Notes: generated from the letters alone by a model not told the origin. A stretch of 64,000 bases of DNA from Elusimicrobiota bacterium (GCA_016218575.1 JACRDN010000005.1:1-64000); one strand, 5' to 3'. Shown: positions 39,401 to 46,926, counted from the stretch's first letter. Numbers and translations: made by a program.

Positions 39401-39761
39401 CATGGGGCTCGACGCCGAGACGGGCATCTTCATGCTCCTTTACCTCGATCTGGCCTACCAAGAGCGGGTGCGCGAGGGCCGCATGCGCACCGCGGAGGAC
39501 CTTAATGAGGCTGTCATCCATGGAGCGGTCAAGCGCGTGCGGCCAAAGCTGATGACGGTGGCGTGCGCCTTCTTGGGTCTGATTCCGATCATGTGGTCCT
39601 TGGGGACGGGTTCCGACGTCATGAAACGCATCGCCGCGCCCATGATCGGCGGGCTGTTTACGAGTTTTATCATGGAGCTTCTGGTGTATCCGCCGATCTT
39701 CTTTCTATGGAAATGGCGCTATGAGATGAAAAGAGGGGCCGCTGTAAAGGCAGCAGGTTGA
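36492..39761 (+). CDS. cusA: CusA-like heavy-metal RND efflux pump (Cu(I)/Ag(I) type)
   Basis: 1089 residues, the size of HME-RND pumps, with 12 membrane segments. Proton-relay acids lie in ISIGVLVDGAIVEVENAYK. The three methionines that bind Cu(I)/Ag(I) in E. coli CusA (M573, M623, M672) have counterparts in ILYMPTTLPG, PFSMMETTVV and RIDMLTTGVRTPIG, supporting copper/silver over zinc/cobalt. An extra stretch (KPRWYSSWLPELLQRPL) lies between the second and third. It ends the operon, one base after cusB. Confidence 0.93.
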   Translation: MIEKLIAWSARNKFIVLILVGAALAGAAYSIKHARLDAIPDLSDTQVIVYSRWDRSPDIIEDQVTYPIVTALLGAPRVKAIRGFSDFGYSYVYVIFQDGTDVYWARTRVLEYLSKIQAQLPEGVRTQLGPDATGVGWVFQYALKDTSGRHDLAELRGFQDWYLRYYLQSVPGVAEVASVGGFQKQYQVNLDPNALIAYNVPLMKVLDAIRDGNNDVGGRLVEFAGKEYMVRGRGYATSISDIENIVVGRDAKGTPVLVRSLGKVALGPDIRRGIADLDGEGDAVGGIVIMRYGENALNVIKRVKAKLNEIRPSLPEGVEVLTTYDRSELIERSIATLKEELFLELLIVSLVILVFLWHFPTAIIPIVTIPVSVVLTFIPMYFMGLTSNIMSISGIAISIGVLVDGAIVEVENAYKKLERWIEGGRQGDFHEVRLKALQEVGPAVFFSLLVIAVAFMPIFTLLDQEGRLFKPLAYTKNFAMAIAAILAVTFDPAVRMMFSRMDYFTFRPAWLSWILNQATVGKYYPEEKHPVSRLLFRFYEPACRFVLRNPYKTVAAAALLVLTTVPVYMRLGSEFMPPLNEGTILYMPTTLPGLSVTEAQGLLQTQDQILRSFPEVESVFGKAGRADTSTDSAPFSMMETTVVLKPSDQWRKKPRWYSSWLPELLQRPLRHLWNDRITWDELISEMDSKMRFPGVTNAWTMPIKARIDMLTTGVRTPIGIKIFGSDLKEVERFGTELEGLLQGIDGTRSVYAERTAGGYFLDFDLKREELARYGLTIKEAEMVIMSAIGGEPVTTTIEGRERYTVSVRYARELRDTLPKLRRVLVPTTSGAQVPLAQLADIELRLGPAMIRNENGLLAGYVYVDVAGRDIGGYVEEAKRRVAEGLRLPAGYSLQWSGQYENMVRVRERLKIVLPLTIFIILFLLYMNTKSWVKTGIVMLAVPFSLVGAVWFLFALGYNVSIAVWVGMIALMGLDAETGIFMLLYLDLAYQERVREGRMRTAEDLNEAVIHGAVKRVRPKLMTVACAFLGLIPIMWSLGTGSDVMKRIAAPMIGGLFTSFIMELLVYPPIFFLWKWRYEMKRGAAVKAAG

Positions 39762-39843
39762 ACTTGCCAAAATTCTCGGCATCTCCAAGGTTGCCATCTG
39801 CCGCTACTTTTTCCGGCACAGTCGCAGTCCGCTTGAAGTCTAA
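39751..39843 (+). pseudogene. Fragment of an HTH (XRE-like) gene
   Basis: Thirty codons read QQVELAKILGISKVAICRY then FFRHSRSPLEV and stop. The first 19 match the HTH of the small gene at 41011-41208 (QQKELAEAIGVSNVTICRY) at 13 of 19 residues. It overlaps the last codons of cusA in another frame and has no start, so it is a remnant. It marks the left edge of the accessory region. Confidence 0.55.
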
Positions 39844-39909
39844 GACCTCTTCGTAGAACCTGTTGCCCAGAGTTCTGCGTCTGCAGTCTCCGGGGCTCCT
39901 TGCCGCTGG

Positions 39910-40971
39910 TCATTCAGTTGGTTCAAGGCTGCGCAGGTAGCTGCGCAGCTCGCCGAGGTTGGAGAAGGACAGCGTCTTGACGGACTCTGCAAAAACCCGG
40001 CCGTAGCGGTAGAGGTGCGCCGAGTAACCCCCCCCTTTGGTCTTTTCGATATGTATATCGAGATCTGCCTTTGGGAACTGCAGAACGACGCCCGCGCGCG
40101 ACGGGTAGGCCTGCATCGGGCGAGCCAAAATCTCTTCGGAGAGCGCTGGGAGCTCCGCTCCCGCTCGCGGAAGATCGAGGACCCGTCCGTTCTTCTCATT
40201 GAGCTTCATCGGATCGATGGCCTTCGAAAATCGGACCATGTAGTCGCCTAGGCGAATTGAATCAAGGCCATAACCAGAAGGGTCCAACCCCTTGAACATG
40301 ACGCAAAACCGATTATCGCCGCCGACCTGCATGGGTATAAAAGGATTCGCCGGATCATAATCGGCGATGTAGCTGCGGCCCGTCGAGTCCAAAAGGACCC
40401 ACCGGCCATCGATATAGGCTTCCACGAAGACATGACCGCGATATTCTTGGACAGGCCGGCCGGCTCGCACATCCATCATCCAAGGGATGCTGGCCGTATC
40501 GGCCATGAGTGCGGGATAACCCGCCGATCGCAGCAGCGTCGCCAGCACAAGCGCCCAGTCATGGCACCCCGCAAGCGTGCGGGATTCAAGAAGCTTCGCG
40601 GCAGTGTACTTTCCGGAGGTTTTTCCCCCATCCGGACTGCTTGCGAAGTTGTCCTCAATCCATTGATGAATGCGTGCGGCGTCCTTAAGCCCATCGCTGC
40701 CCGCCACGCCGGCCTCTTTCAGGATGTCTGCAACCTGTTTGATGTCGATCTTGGATTGCGCTCCGGCAGCGAGCGCTGACTGAGGATGACTATGGTAAGG
40801 AGTCAGCGTTGCCGGAGTTATCGGCTTGCTTGTGGGCTCCTGCGTAGTCGCTGATCCGTCCAGAGCCTTTCGCACGTCTTTGAGAGTGGGCAGGTTGGGT
40901 GCGCGAACGTCCTCAGCGGATGGGTAGGAGAGCGCAAGCGCCAGGCAGATCAGGGAGAGCGCGGCCCTCAT
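39910..40971 (-). CDS. Secreted transglutaminase-like protease fold protein
   Basis: 353 residues with a signal peptide (about 1-18, LICLALALSYPSA). The transglutaminase-like core (about 110-215) shows the triad: cysteine in TLAGCHDWALVLATLLRSAG, histidine in GHVFVEAYIDG, aspartate in WVLLDSTGRSY. Members cut or crosslink peptides or act in cell-wall processing. It is a lone gene between cusA and the HTH remnant, and its function is not predictable. Confidence 0.85.
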   Translation of the reverse strand: MRAALSLICLALALSYPSAEDVRAPNLPTLKDVRKALDGSATTQEPTSKPITPATLTPYHSHPQSALAAGAQSKIDIKQVADILKEAGVAGSDGLKDAARIHQWIEDNFASSPDGGKTSGKYTAAKLLESRTLAGCHDWALVLATLLRSAGYPALMADTASIPWMMDVRAGRPVQEYRGHVFVEAYIDGRWVLLDSTGRSYIADYDPANPFIPMQVGGDNRFCVMFKGLDPSGYGLDSIRLGDYMVRFSKAIDPMKLNEKNGRVLDLPRAGAELPALSEEILARPMQAYPSRAGVVLQFPKADLDIHIEKTKGGGYSAHLYRYGRVFAESVKTLSFSNLGELRSYLRSLEPTE

Positions 40972-41010
40972 GCCCTAAGGCTAACAGAAAAATCTGCTCA
41001 ACGCAACGGT

Positions 41011-41208
41011 GTGACGGGTGAACGGCTACGGTTCATTCGGCGCAAATTCAGGACTCCTGGCATGTCGGGAGTCCTGAATTTCAGGCTCCAGCGGGGTATT
41101 CAGCAGAAGGAGTTAGCTGAGGCCATCGGGGTTTCGAACGTCACAATCTGCCGCTACGAGCGAAACGCTTCCAATCCCCAAGACGTAATTAGTGAGAAGG
41201 ATAAATAA
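41011..41208 (+). CDS. Small HTH (XRE-like) protein with a palindromic insertion, possibly a remnant
   Basis: 65 residues from GTG. ERLRFIRRK is the usual first helix of XRE proteins and RGIQQKELAEAIGVSNVTIC is the recognition unit, but 12 residues (FRTPGMSGVLNF) encoded by a palindrome (41045-41080) separate them. The protein stops soon after the HTH. It could be a short DNA-binding protein or the stump of a longer gene. It is related to the fragment at 39751-39843. Confidence 0.5.
   Translation: MTGERLRFIRRKFRTPGMSGVLNFRLQRGIQQKELAEAIGVSNVTICRYERNASNPQDVISEKDK
41045..41080. repeat. Palindrome inside the small HTH gene
   Basis: Perfect 13-bp arms AATTCAGGACTCC/GGAGTCCTGAATT around a 10-nt loop, in frame within the HTH gene. 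It looks like a small inserted hairpin element. Confidence 0.65.
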
Positions 41209-41212
41209 GGCC

Positions 41213-41246
41213 TTCAAGCTGAATGGAGAGTGCGGCCACTTCCTGT
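41213..41246. repeat. 34-bp direct repeat, left copy
   Basis: TTCAAGCTGAATGG...TTCCTGT, matching 45794-45827 in 31 of 34 bases and in the same orientation. Together they enclose the seven-gene block 41559-45712. Each lies shortly after, or before, HTH or nuclease remnants. Could be an attachment or recombination footprint, or a relic of a duplicated gene. Confidence 0.6.
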
Positions 41247-41387
41247 CGCCTAGCGCCTTCCCATGCCTGCCGCCTCCAGCTTCTTGCTGCACCAGTCGAG
41301 AAGGCGCCCGACAAACTCAATCGTCAGAAATCACGAATTTAGTAAAATAAACAACTCTTTATTTGCGGATGCTGTTATGAGTGGAGC

Positions 41388-41474
41388 GGTGCTGGCACAA
41401 GGATGATGCGTTATGAGCAAGAGCCAGGGGGCGAAGCCTCTATAGATAAAATTAGGCTCTACCACGCCAGCACC
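41388..41474. other. Gene-free stretch with nested inverted repeats
   Basis: Within the gap 41247-41558, GGTGCTGGC (41388-41396) pairs with GCCAGCACC (41466-41474), and AGAGCC (41420-41425) with GGCTCT (41455-41460) inside it. This gives an 87-nt nested hairpin. I tested it as an integron attC site and saw no convincing core sequences. A structured RNA or mobile-element end is possible. Confidence 0.35.
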
Positions 41475-41558
41475 AGTTCTCGACGCGACTGTTGGCGCGC
41501 GCCGCATTGAAAAAAGTCGTTAGTACTGATTCCACTTCGCGACTCAAGGGGGCCGGCC

Positions 41559-41966
41559 GTGAAAAAAGCAATTGTTGAAGCCGCGCGGCAGGCGAAGAAA
41601 TCCGGAACGATCAAGCATATTGCCTTTATGGTTTATCCTGTGAAGGATATGGCGCGTGCCCGGAAGTTCTACGAGGAAGCTTTGGGATTGAAACTCACAA
41701 AGAACTTCAAGGATGGCTGGATCGAATACCACCTCGATAATGGTTGCTTTGCCATCACGACCATGGGCGAGGACGCAACACCAAGCGCGAATTCCGGCCA
41801 AATAGCCTTCGAGGTCGATGATGTGGATGCCGTGGTGAATAAACTGCGCGACCATGGAGCCGCCATTAAGGTCGAACCGTCCTCGGGATCGGTCTGCCGC
41901 ATGGCCGAGGTGCTGGACCCGGAAGGAAATGCTCTCTGCATTCACGCAAAGCACCGGGGACGATGA
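41559..41966 (+). CDS. VOC-family (glyoxalase-like) protein
   Basis: 135 residues from a GTG start after AAGGGGG. The vicinal-oxygen-chelate fold is seen from IKHIAFMVYPVKDMARARKFYEEALGL to EVLDPEGNALCIH, with paired beta-alpha-beta-beta-beta modules. Relatives include glyoxalase I and fosfomycin-resistance enzymes; metal-binding H and E positions are visible (H in KHIAF, E near VLDPEGN). Substrate unknown. Four-base overlap with the GNAT gene. Confidence 0.87.
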   Translation: MKKAIVEAARQAKKSGTIKHIAFMVYPVKDMARARKFYEEALGLKLTKNFKDGWIEYHLDNGCFAITTMGEDATPSANSGQIAFEVDDVDAVVNKLRDHGAAIKVEPSSGSVCRMAEVLDPEGNALCIHAKHRGR

Positions 41967-42448
41967 CAAAACAAACGCTGTCCCTCCCTGTTGGCATTCG
42001 ACCAGCAGCTATTGAGGATGGACCCCGCCTCGCTGAGTTGAGCGTTCAACTCGGATACCCTTCTTCCTCAGAGCAGGTCTCTGCGCGACTGATCAAAGTC
42101 CAGTCTCTCGACAGCGGCGCCGTTTTCATCGGTGAGATAGATGGCCGGGTGGCTGGTTGGGTCGAAGTCCACCAGCGGCAGCCTCTGCTGGTCGATGGCG
42201 GATCAGAAGCCGAAGTAATGGGACTTGTGGTTGACGCAGGACTCCGGCGTTCGGGACTTGGGCGCAAGCTCATGGATAAGGCCGAACGGTGGGCGCAATC
42301 TCGCGGATGCCGTTTCCTGCGTGTGCGAACCAATGTGGTCCGCCAGGATGCGCATGCATTTTACGAGAGATTAGGGTTCGCCAAGGTGAAGACACAGACG
42401 GTCTACAAGAAAACGTTGGCAGAAAACGTGCTCGGGAGCAAAGGATGA
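41963..42448 (+). CDS. GNAT-family N-acetyltransferase
   Basis: 161 residues. N-terminal IRPAAIEDGPRLAELSVQLGYP is typical, and the acetyl-CoA motif is VDAGLRRSGLGRKLMDKAERWAQSRG. It transfers acetyl to an amine on an unknown small molecule or protein. It sits between the two VOC genes with four-base overlaps on both sides, so the three are one operon. Confidence 0.9.
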   Translation: MTKQTLSLPVGIRPAAIEDGPRLAELSVQLGYPSSSEQVSARLIKVQSLDSGAVFIGEIDGRVAGWVEVHQRQPLLVDGGSEAEVMGLVVDAGLRRSGLGRKLMDKAERWAQSRGCRFLRVRTNVVRQDAHAFYERLGFAKVKTQTVYKKTLAENVLGSKG

Positions 42449-43251
42449 TCGTCGGCGTTGCTCATACCGCGCTTCTTGTTCGTGACTACGAGGAGGCAAA
42501 ACAGTTCTATTGCGGGAAGCTTGGATTTTCCGTTATCGAAGACACTCAGCTACCGACCGGCAAGAGGTGGGTGCGCCTCAGAGCTCCAGGGAATCAGGGC
42601 TCCGAGATCCTTCTATCGAGAGCAGTCGATGATCAACAGCGCGCCAGCATTGGCAATCAAACCGGCGGCCGAGTTCTTTTTTTCCTTCACACCGACAATT
42701 TAGACGCGGACTACAAATCCTTTCGCTCGGCGGGCATTGAGTTTGCCCAGGAGCCCTGGAATGACATTTATGGGAAGGCCGCAGTTTTTAAGGACCTTTA
42801 CGGCAATCGAATCGACTTGATTCAGCCGAAAGCGCGAGACGGCGCTTCGCACCAAGAGAAACCAGTGCAGTTTGAGCGGGCATACTCGAAAGCCCCATGG
42901 GAGACCGAGGTTGGCTATTGCCGCGCCATTCGGGCGGGCGATCACATCTATGTCACCGGCACGGCCTCGGTGGCACAAGAAGGCGGCGTGTTCGCTCCCG
43001 GTGATGGCCACGGCCAAGCCAAGCGCTGCCTAGAAATCATAGAGAAGGCTCTCAATAGCCTCGACTGCGACCGAACCCGCATCGTCCGCACGCGGATGTT
43101 CGTGACTGACATCGGCCGCTGGGCCGAGTTTGGCAAGGCACATCGGGAATTCTTCGGGGAGAACCGCCCGGCGACAACCATGGTCGAGGTGTGCCGTCTG
43201 ATCGATCCGGCGATGCTGATCGAGATCGAAGCCGACGCCGTTGCCTTATGA
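42445..43251 (+). CDS. Fusion of VOC (glyoxalase-like) and RidA-type domains
   Basis: 268 residues. The first 125 form a VOC domain (VGVAHTALLVRDYEEAKQFY to VFKDLYGNRIDLIQ). The last 125 form a RidA/YjgF/Rid-family domain (YCRAIRAGDHIYVTGTAS to FFGENRPATTMVEV). RidA proteins hydrolyse reactive enamines; a fusion suggests a two-step detoxification or catabolic reaction. ATG at 42445 overlaps the GNAT stop; the longer open frame starts inside the GNAT gene. The stop overlaps the AraC start. Confidence 0.9.
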   Translation: MIVGVAHTALLVRDYEEAKQFYCGKLGFSVIEDTQLPTGKRWVRLRAPGNQGSEILLSRAVDDQQRASIGNQTGGRVLFFLHTDNLDADYKSFRSAGIEFAQEPWNDIYGKAAVFKDLYGNRIDLIQPKARDGASHQEKPVQFERAYSKAPWETEVGYCRAIRAGDHIYVTGTASVAQEGGVFAPGDGHGQAKRCLEIIEKALNSLDCDRTRIVRTRMFVTDIGRWAEFGKAHREFFGENRPATTMVEVCRLIDPAMLIEIEADAVAL

Positions 43252-44054
43252 GCGCCGAAACGCCTACTCGATCCAGCCTGATCGTGGATACTCCTCTCAT
43301 CAGCGTCAACGCCCACAAGCATTCCTCCGAACCCCACGTCGACCCATCCGAAGAACAATTTACGGGTTATCATCTTATTTTTACCGAGACCGGGCGCTGG
43401 CATTATCGAGATCGTGATGCACGCGCCGAGATAAACCCGCGGATGGCGATTTTGGCCCTTCCAGGCCGGTTCTATTCATGCCGACACGAAGAGGAGATAC
43501 CCAGCGACTGCTGTATCGACATTCAGTTTAAAAAGCCGTCGCTGCTGGAAGATCCTCGTCAGGTTCGGGTTACGGTCCTGCGCGCGAATCCGCGGCTCAT
43601 CATGCTCAAGGAGCGAATAAAGCGGCTGGCCGACGCCGCAGAAGACGTCCTAAACATCGATGAGGTCGGTCAGGAACTCCTTGCCGAGCTAACGACGTCT
43701 GTGGGGGAAGGCCGCAGGCCCGAACTGCCGCTACGGACGCGGCATCGAGACAGTGTATGCGCGGCCAAGGAGTTTATAGAGGAACACTTCGCGGATCGCC
43801 TCCAACTGCACGATTTAGCTTCAAGCGTCGGCTTAAGCCCTTTTCATTTCAGCCGGATGTTCAAAAAGCAGACAGGACATAGCCCTTACAGCTATCTGCG
43901 GGACCTGCGCCTGAAAAGGGCCGCGCGACTCCTCCGCCAATCCAGCCTGCCCGTCACCGATATCGCCTACGACGTCGGATTCGAGAGCTTAAGCCTGTTC
44001 ATAAACTCGTTTCGGGCGCATTTCGGCAAGCCGCCGTCCGCGTATCGGAAATAG
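43248..44054 (+). CDS. AraC-family transcriptional regulator
   Basis: About 268 residues. The N-terminal half looks like a cupin-type sensor (TGYHLIFTETGRWHYRDRDA). The C-terminal half has the double HTH, with LQLHDLASSVGLSPFHFSRMFKKQTG and the signature region VTDIAYDVGFESLSLFINSF. It overlaps the VOC-RidA stop by four bases, so it probably controls this operon and answers to its substrate. It lacks the Cys-rich methyl-acceptor domain of Ada. Confidence 0.92.
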   Translation: MSAETPTRSSLIVDTPLISVNAHKHSSEPHVDPSEEQFTGYHLIFTETGRWHYRDRDARAEINPRMAILALPGRFYSCRHEEEIPSDCCIDIQFKKPSLLEDPRQVRVTVLRANPRLIMLKERIKRLADAAEDVLNIDEVGQELLAELTTSVGEGRRPELPLRTRHRDSVCAAKEFIEEHFADRLQLHDLASSVGLSPFHFSRMFKKQTGHSPYSYLRDLRLKRAARLLRQSSLPVTDIAYDVGFESLSLFINSFRAHFGKPPSAYRK

Positions 44055-44146
44055 TTTTAGGCGGCTCCGAAAAAGCAAGATTTTGCAAGTTTGCATTTCC
44101 CTCGATTTCGCATCATTTGCCTTGGCGCTTCACTCAAGGAGATGAA

Positions 44147-44557
44147 ATGGCAAACGCTATAGCGAAGGAGAACGTGGATCGCGAGAAGATCGTCCATCAT
44201 ATTGACGGGCTGTTCAATGCGTTCATCCGCAAAGACCTCGATGCGATCCGGCGAGGCCACACTTCTGACTGGAAGGGCTTCCAAGTGGGCAGCCAGCATC
44301 TGGTGCGCGGCATCGAAGAGTATATGGAGGCGGCAAAGCAAGCCCTTAAGAACTTCGAGGGAAAGCGATATGAGATGCTGGACCTCGATGTCCAGGTCCA
44401 TGACGACGTCGCGATTGTTTTCTATCTGGCGAAATATTGGACGATCGCCCCCTCGGGTGGTGAAAAGGCGATCCGTCTGCGCTCCGTCGATATCTATCGG
44501 AAAGAGCCGCAGGGATGGAATCAATGCGGCTCGAATATATGCACCGTCCCTGAATAG
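44147..44557 (+). CDS. SnoaL/NTF2-like protein
   Basis: 136 residues with an NTF2-like cone fold, as in DUF4440/SnoaL proteins: helices HIDGLFNAFIRKDLDAI, then strands with DLDVQVHDDVAIVFYLAKYW and VDIYRKEPQGWNQ. The group includes small-molecule isomerases and proteins of unknown use. AGGAG before the ATG at 44147 fixes the start; an ATG at 44117 lacks a site. The 92-bp gap upstream suggests its own promoter, which I could not place. Confidence 0.75.
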   Translation: MANAIAKENVDREKIVHHIDGLFNAFIRKDLDAIRRGHTSDWKGFQVGSQHLVRGIEEYMEAAKQALKNFEGKRYEMLDLDVQVHDDVAIVFYLAKYWTIAPSGGEKAIRLRSVDIYRKEPQGWNQCGSNICTVPE

Positions 44558-44563
44558 GGCTCC

Positions 44564-45085
44564 ATGTTGACGATGATGAAATCGCTTCCCAGGGACTGCG
44601 TTTTGGACAAGGTGGATAGCCCCGTCGGAAATTTGTGGCTGATCGCATCCGACGCCGGTCTTCATGGAGCGCTGTGGGATAATGACCGTCAAGACTATGC
44701 AGGCATCTTTGGCGCGCTTAAATCGTCCAGGAAACATCCGGTAATCGCGAAAGCCAGAGAGCAGTTCGCCGAATATTTCTCCGGACGGCGCAAGTCGTTC
44801 GACATTCCCCTCGTCATCGATGGAACGCCGTTTGAGAAACAGGCTTGGCGGCAGCTTTCGGGCATTCCCTACGGCGAGACCATCTCCTACGCAGAGCAAG
44901 CCAGACGTCTTGGCAGCGCAAAAAAGGCTCGCGCTGTCGGCCTTGCCAACTCGCGCAATCCCATCTCCATAATCGTGCCTTGCCATCGCGTTGTCGGTAA
45001 GAGCGGTGCTCTGACGGGCTATGGGGGCGGTCTCGACAAAAAGAAGTTTCTAATCGAGCTGGAACGTGGCGCGGCCAAGGGCTAA
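44564..45085 (+). CDS. ogt: Methylated-DNA--protein-cysteine methyltransferase
   Basis: 173 residues. Suicide repair of O6-alkylguanine; the acceptor cysteine is in the invariant PCHRVVGK, with the HTH region IPYGETISYAEQARRLGSAKKARAVG before it. N-terminal domain of the Ogt type, without the Ada regulatory half. The glycosylase gene follows directly, which suggests alkylation repair as the joint task. Confidence 0.95.
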   Translation: MLTMMKSLPRDCVLDKVDSPVGNLWLIASDAGLHGALWDNDRQDYAGIFGALKSSRKHPVIAKAREQFAEYFSGRRKSFDIPLVIDGTPFEKQAWRQLSGIPYGETISYAEQARRLGSAKKARAVGLANSRNPISIIVPCHRVVGKSGALTGYGGGLDKKKFLIELERGAAKG

Positions 45086-45088
45086 GTG

Positions 45089-45712
45089 ATGTTAGCCCAG
45101 GCGACGAGGAGCCTAAAGCGTTCTGATCCGATCCTTGCTCGGATCATCGATGAAGTCGGCCCCTGCAGCCTCGGGCAGACCCAAAAAAAGTGGAGTTATT
45201 TTCAGGTCCTTGTCGAAGCGATCCTCTATCAACGGGTGAGCATGAAGGCCGGTGCGACGGTCTACGGACGATTCAAGGATCTTTTCGGCAAGAAACGCTT
45301 CCCAAGCCCGGAAGATGTGATGAACATCCCTGACAGCCAATTGAGGAGCATCGGCCTGGGAGGCCAGAAAGCATCCTACGTTAAGGATTTGGCGCTCAAG
45401 ATCCAAACGAAGACCGTTCAAGTAGATCGACTGCATGCGAAGACGGACGACGAGATCATCGAGGCTTTAACGCAGGTCAGAGGCGTTGGACGATGGACCG
45501 TGGAGATGTTTCTGATGTTCAGGCTGGGCCGCCTGGATGTGCTGCCTGTCAACGATCTGGGACTGCAAAAGGGAATCCAAAAAGCCTATGGCTTCAAGGG
45601 CTTGCCCCATCCCAAGAGCGTGGCGCGAGTTGCCGCGCGTTGGAAGCCTTACCGTTCGATTGGGACGTGGTACATTTGGCGGCACGTCACCGGAGAACTC
45701 CCTACGACTTAG
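45089..45712 (+). CDS. AlkA-like DNA-3-methyladenine glycosylase (HhH-GPD)
   Basis: 207 residues. The helix-hairpin-helix is in LTQVRGVGRWTVEMFLMFRLG and the catalytic aspartate in LPVNDLGLQKG, as in AlkA/Mag1-type glycosylases that release alkylated purines. It lacks the N-terminal TATA-like domain of E. coli AlkA and so resembles the compact Mag type. ATG at 45089; a GTG directly after the ogt stop (45086) is also in frame. Confidence 0.92.
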   Translation: MLAQATRSLKRSDPILARIIDEVGPCSLGQTQKKWSYFQVLVEAILYQRVSMKAGATVYGRFKDLFGKKRFPSPEDVMNIPDSQLRSIGLGGQKASYVKDLALKIQTKTVQVDRLHAKTDDEIIEALTQVRGVGRWTVEMFLMFRLGRLDVLPVNDLGLQKGIQKAYGFKGLPHPKSVARVAARWKPYRSIGTWYIWRHVTGELPTT

Positions 45713-45793
45713 GCGGCGGAGAATAATTGAGGGGGCTGGCTAGTAAAGCTTTATCTAAAGCCCTAAACACGGGACCTGAGTCCCGCGAGGGCG

Positions 45794-45827
45794 TTCAAGC
45801 TGAATGGTGAGTGCGACCAGTTCCTGT
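45794..45827. repeat. 34-bp direct repeat, right copy
   Basis: The partner of 41213-41246 (three mismatches). It lies 81 bp after the glycosylase stop and 42 bp before the decayed YhcG gene. The 156 bp between 45713 and 45869 otherwise show no feature. Confidence 0.6.
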
Positions 45828-45869
45828 GATTTACTCGGAATTGGTAAGCTCTACTTTGGACTTGGTCCC

Positions 45870-46913
45870 ATGACGAAAAAACGAGCCAAAGGAATCCCTG
45901 GAGTCTCGGCATCCCGCGTCATAGTCCCGGTTTCCGCCGGCACGCTCGCGCTGCGATCCCGCGCTGCCCGGCAGACAGACGACTACGGCCGCCTGGTGTC
46001 GGACATCTCCGGCCTCCTGGAGGAAGCTCGGCGGAGCGCCGCCCGGTCCGTCAACAACCTATTGGGATGTCGGACGCCGGATCGTGGAATACGAACAGGG
46101 GGGCAAGGCCTGGGCCGAGAATATGGCAAGCAGCTTCTGGCTCGTCTGGGAGCCGACCTGACCACGCGGCATGGACGAGGCTTCTCCCGTCAGGGATTGC
46201 AGAAGATGCGTTCCTTCTACATGGGCTGGGAGATTTGCCCGACACCGTCGGGCAAATCGGAGGCTCGGGCAAAATGCCCGATGGTGTCGGGCGAATTTAA
46301 GCGCGGGAAGCCCGAGACGTCGCTCGCGCAATCCCCTCAGGCTCTCGCGCCCGTTCATGCGCCGATCCAACCCCCGTTTGCGAGCGCCGTGGCCTTCCCA
46401 CTCTCCTGGTCCCAGTATGTCCGGCTGATGTCGGTGGACAATCCGCGGGCTCGCGCCTTCTGTGAGGTGGAGGCTATTCGCGGAGGATGGTCCGTCCGCC
46501 AGCTTGACCGGCAGATCAGCACGCAGTTTTATGACCGTGCCGTCCGCTCGAAACGCCCGCATGACCTATTGACCCACGGCCATTCGCCGCAGCGGCAGGA
46601 CATGCTCTATCATCGCGGGCTCCGCTGCCTTGTCGTGATTGACCTCAAGACGGGGGCCTTCACTCACGCCGACGCGGGCCAGATGAACCTTTACCTCAAC
46701 TTTGTAAAAGAGCATTTGATGATTTCCGGCGAAGCCGAGCCGGTAGGCATCATCCTGTGCAGCGACAAGGACGACGCCATCGTAAAATACGCGACGGGCG
46801 GCATCCTCACGCGAGTCTTCGCGTCGAAGTACTTGACGAATCTTCCCGACGCGGAGACCCTGCGGCGAGAAATAGTGACGACCCAACGCTCTCTCCGGGC
46901 GAGGTGGAAGTAG
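45870..46913 (+). pseudogene. Decayed YhcG/DUF1016 nuclease-family gene
   Basis: The open frame looks intact (347 codons) but is scrambled. N-terminal YGRLVSDISGLLEEARRSAA, the middle FPLSWSQYVRLMSVDNPRA and C-terminal HADAGQMNLYLNF are typical DUF1016. The expected YWDVGRRIVEYEQGGKAW is encoded at 46060-46116 but in another frame, so two compensating frameshifts bracket it. About 85 residues are missing between YDRAVRS and LRCLVVIDLK, removing much of the nuclease core. The linker DNA repeats palindromes GCCCGACACCGTCGGGC/GCCCGATGGTGTCGGGC. Confidence 0.75.
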
Positions 46914-46926
46914 GGAAGGGGCGAAA

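Noticed and set aside
41247-41558. Integron attC site or cassette array
   Set aside because: No convincing R/L core pairs, no integrase, and the following genes overlap by four bases without attC between them.
43248-45712. A complete Ada-type adaptive response system
   Set aside because: The AraC protein lacks the Cys-rich methyl-accepting N-terminal domain, and it overlaps the VOC-RidA gene instead of the repair genes.
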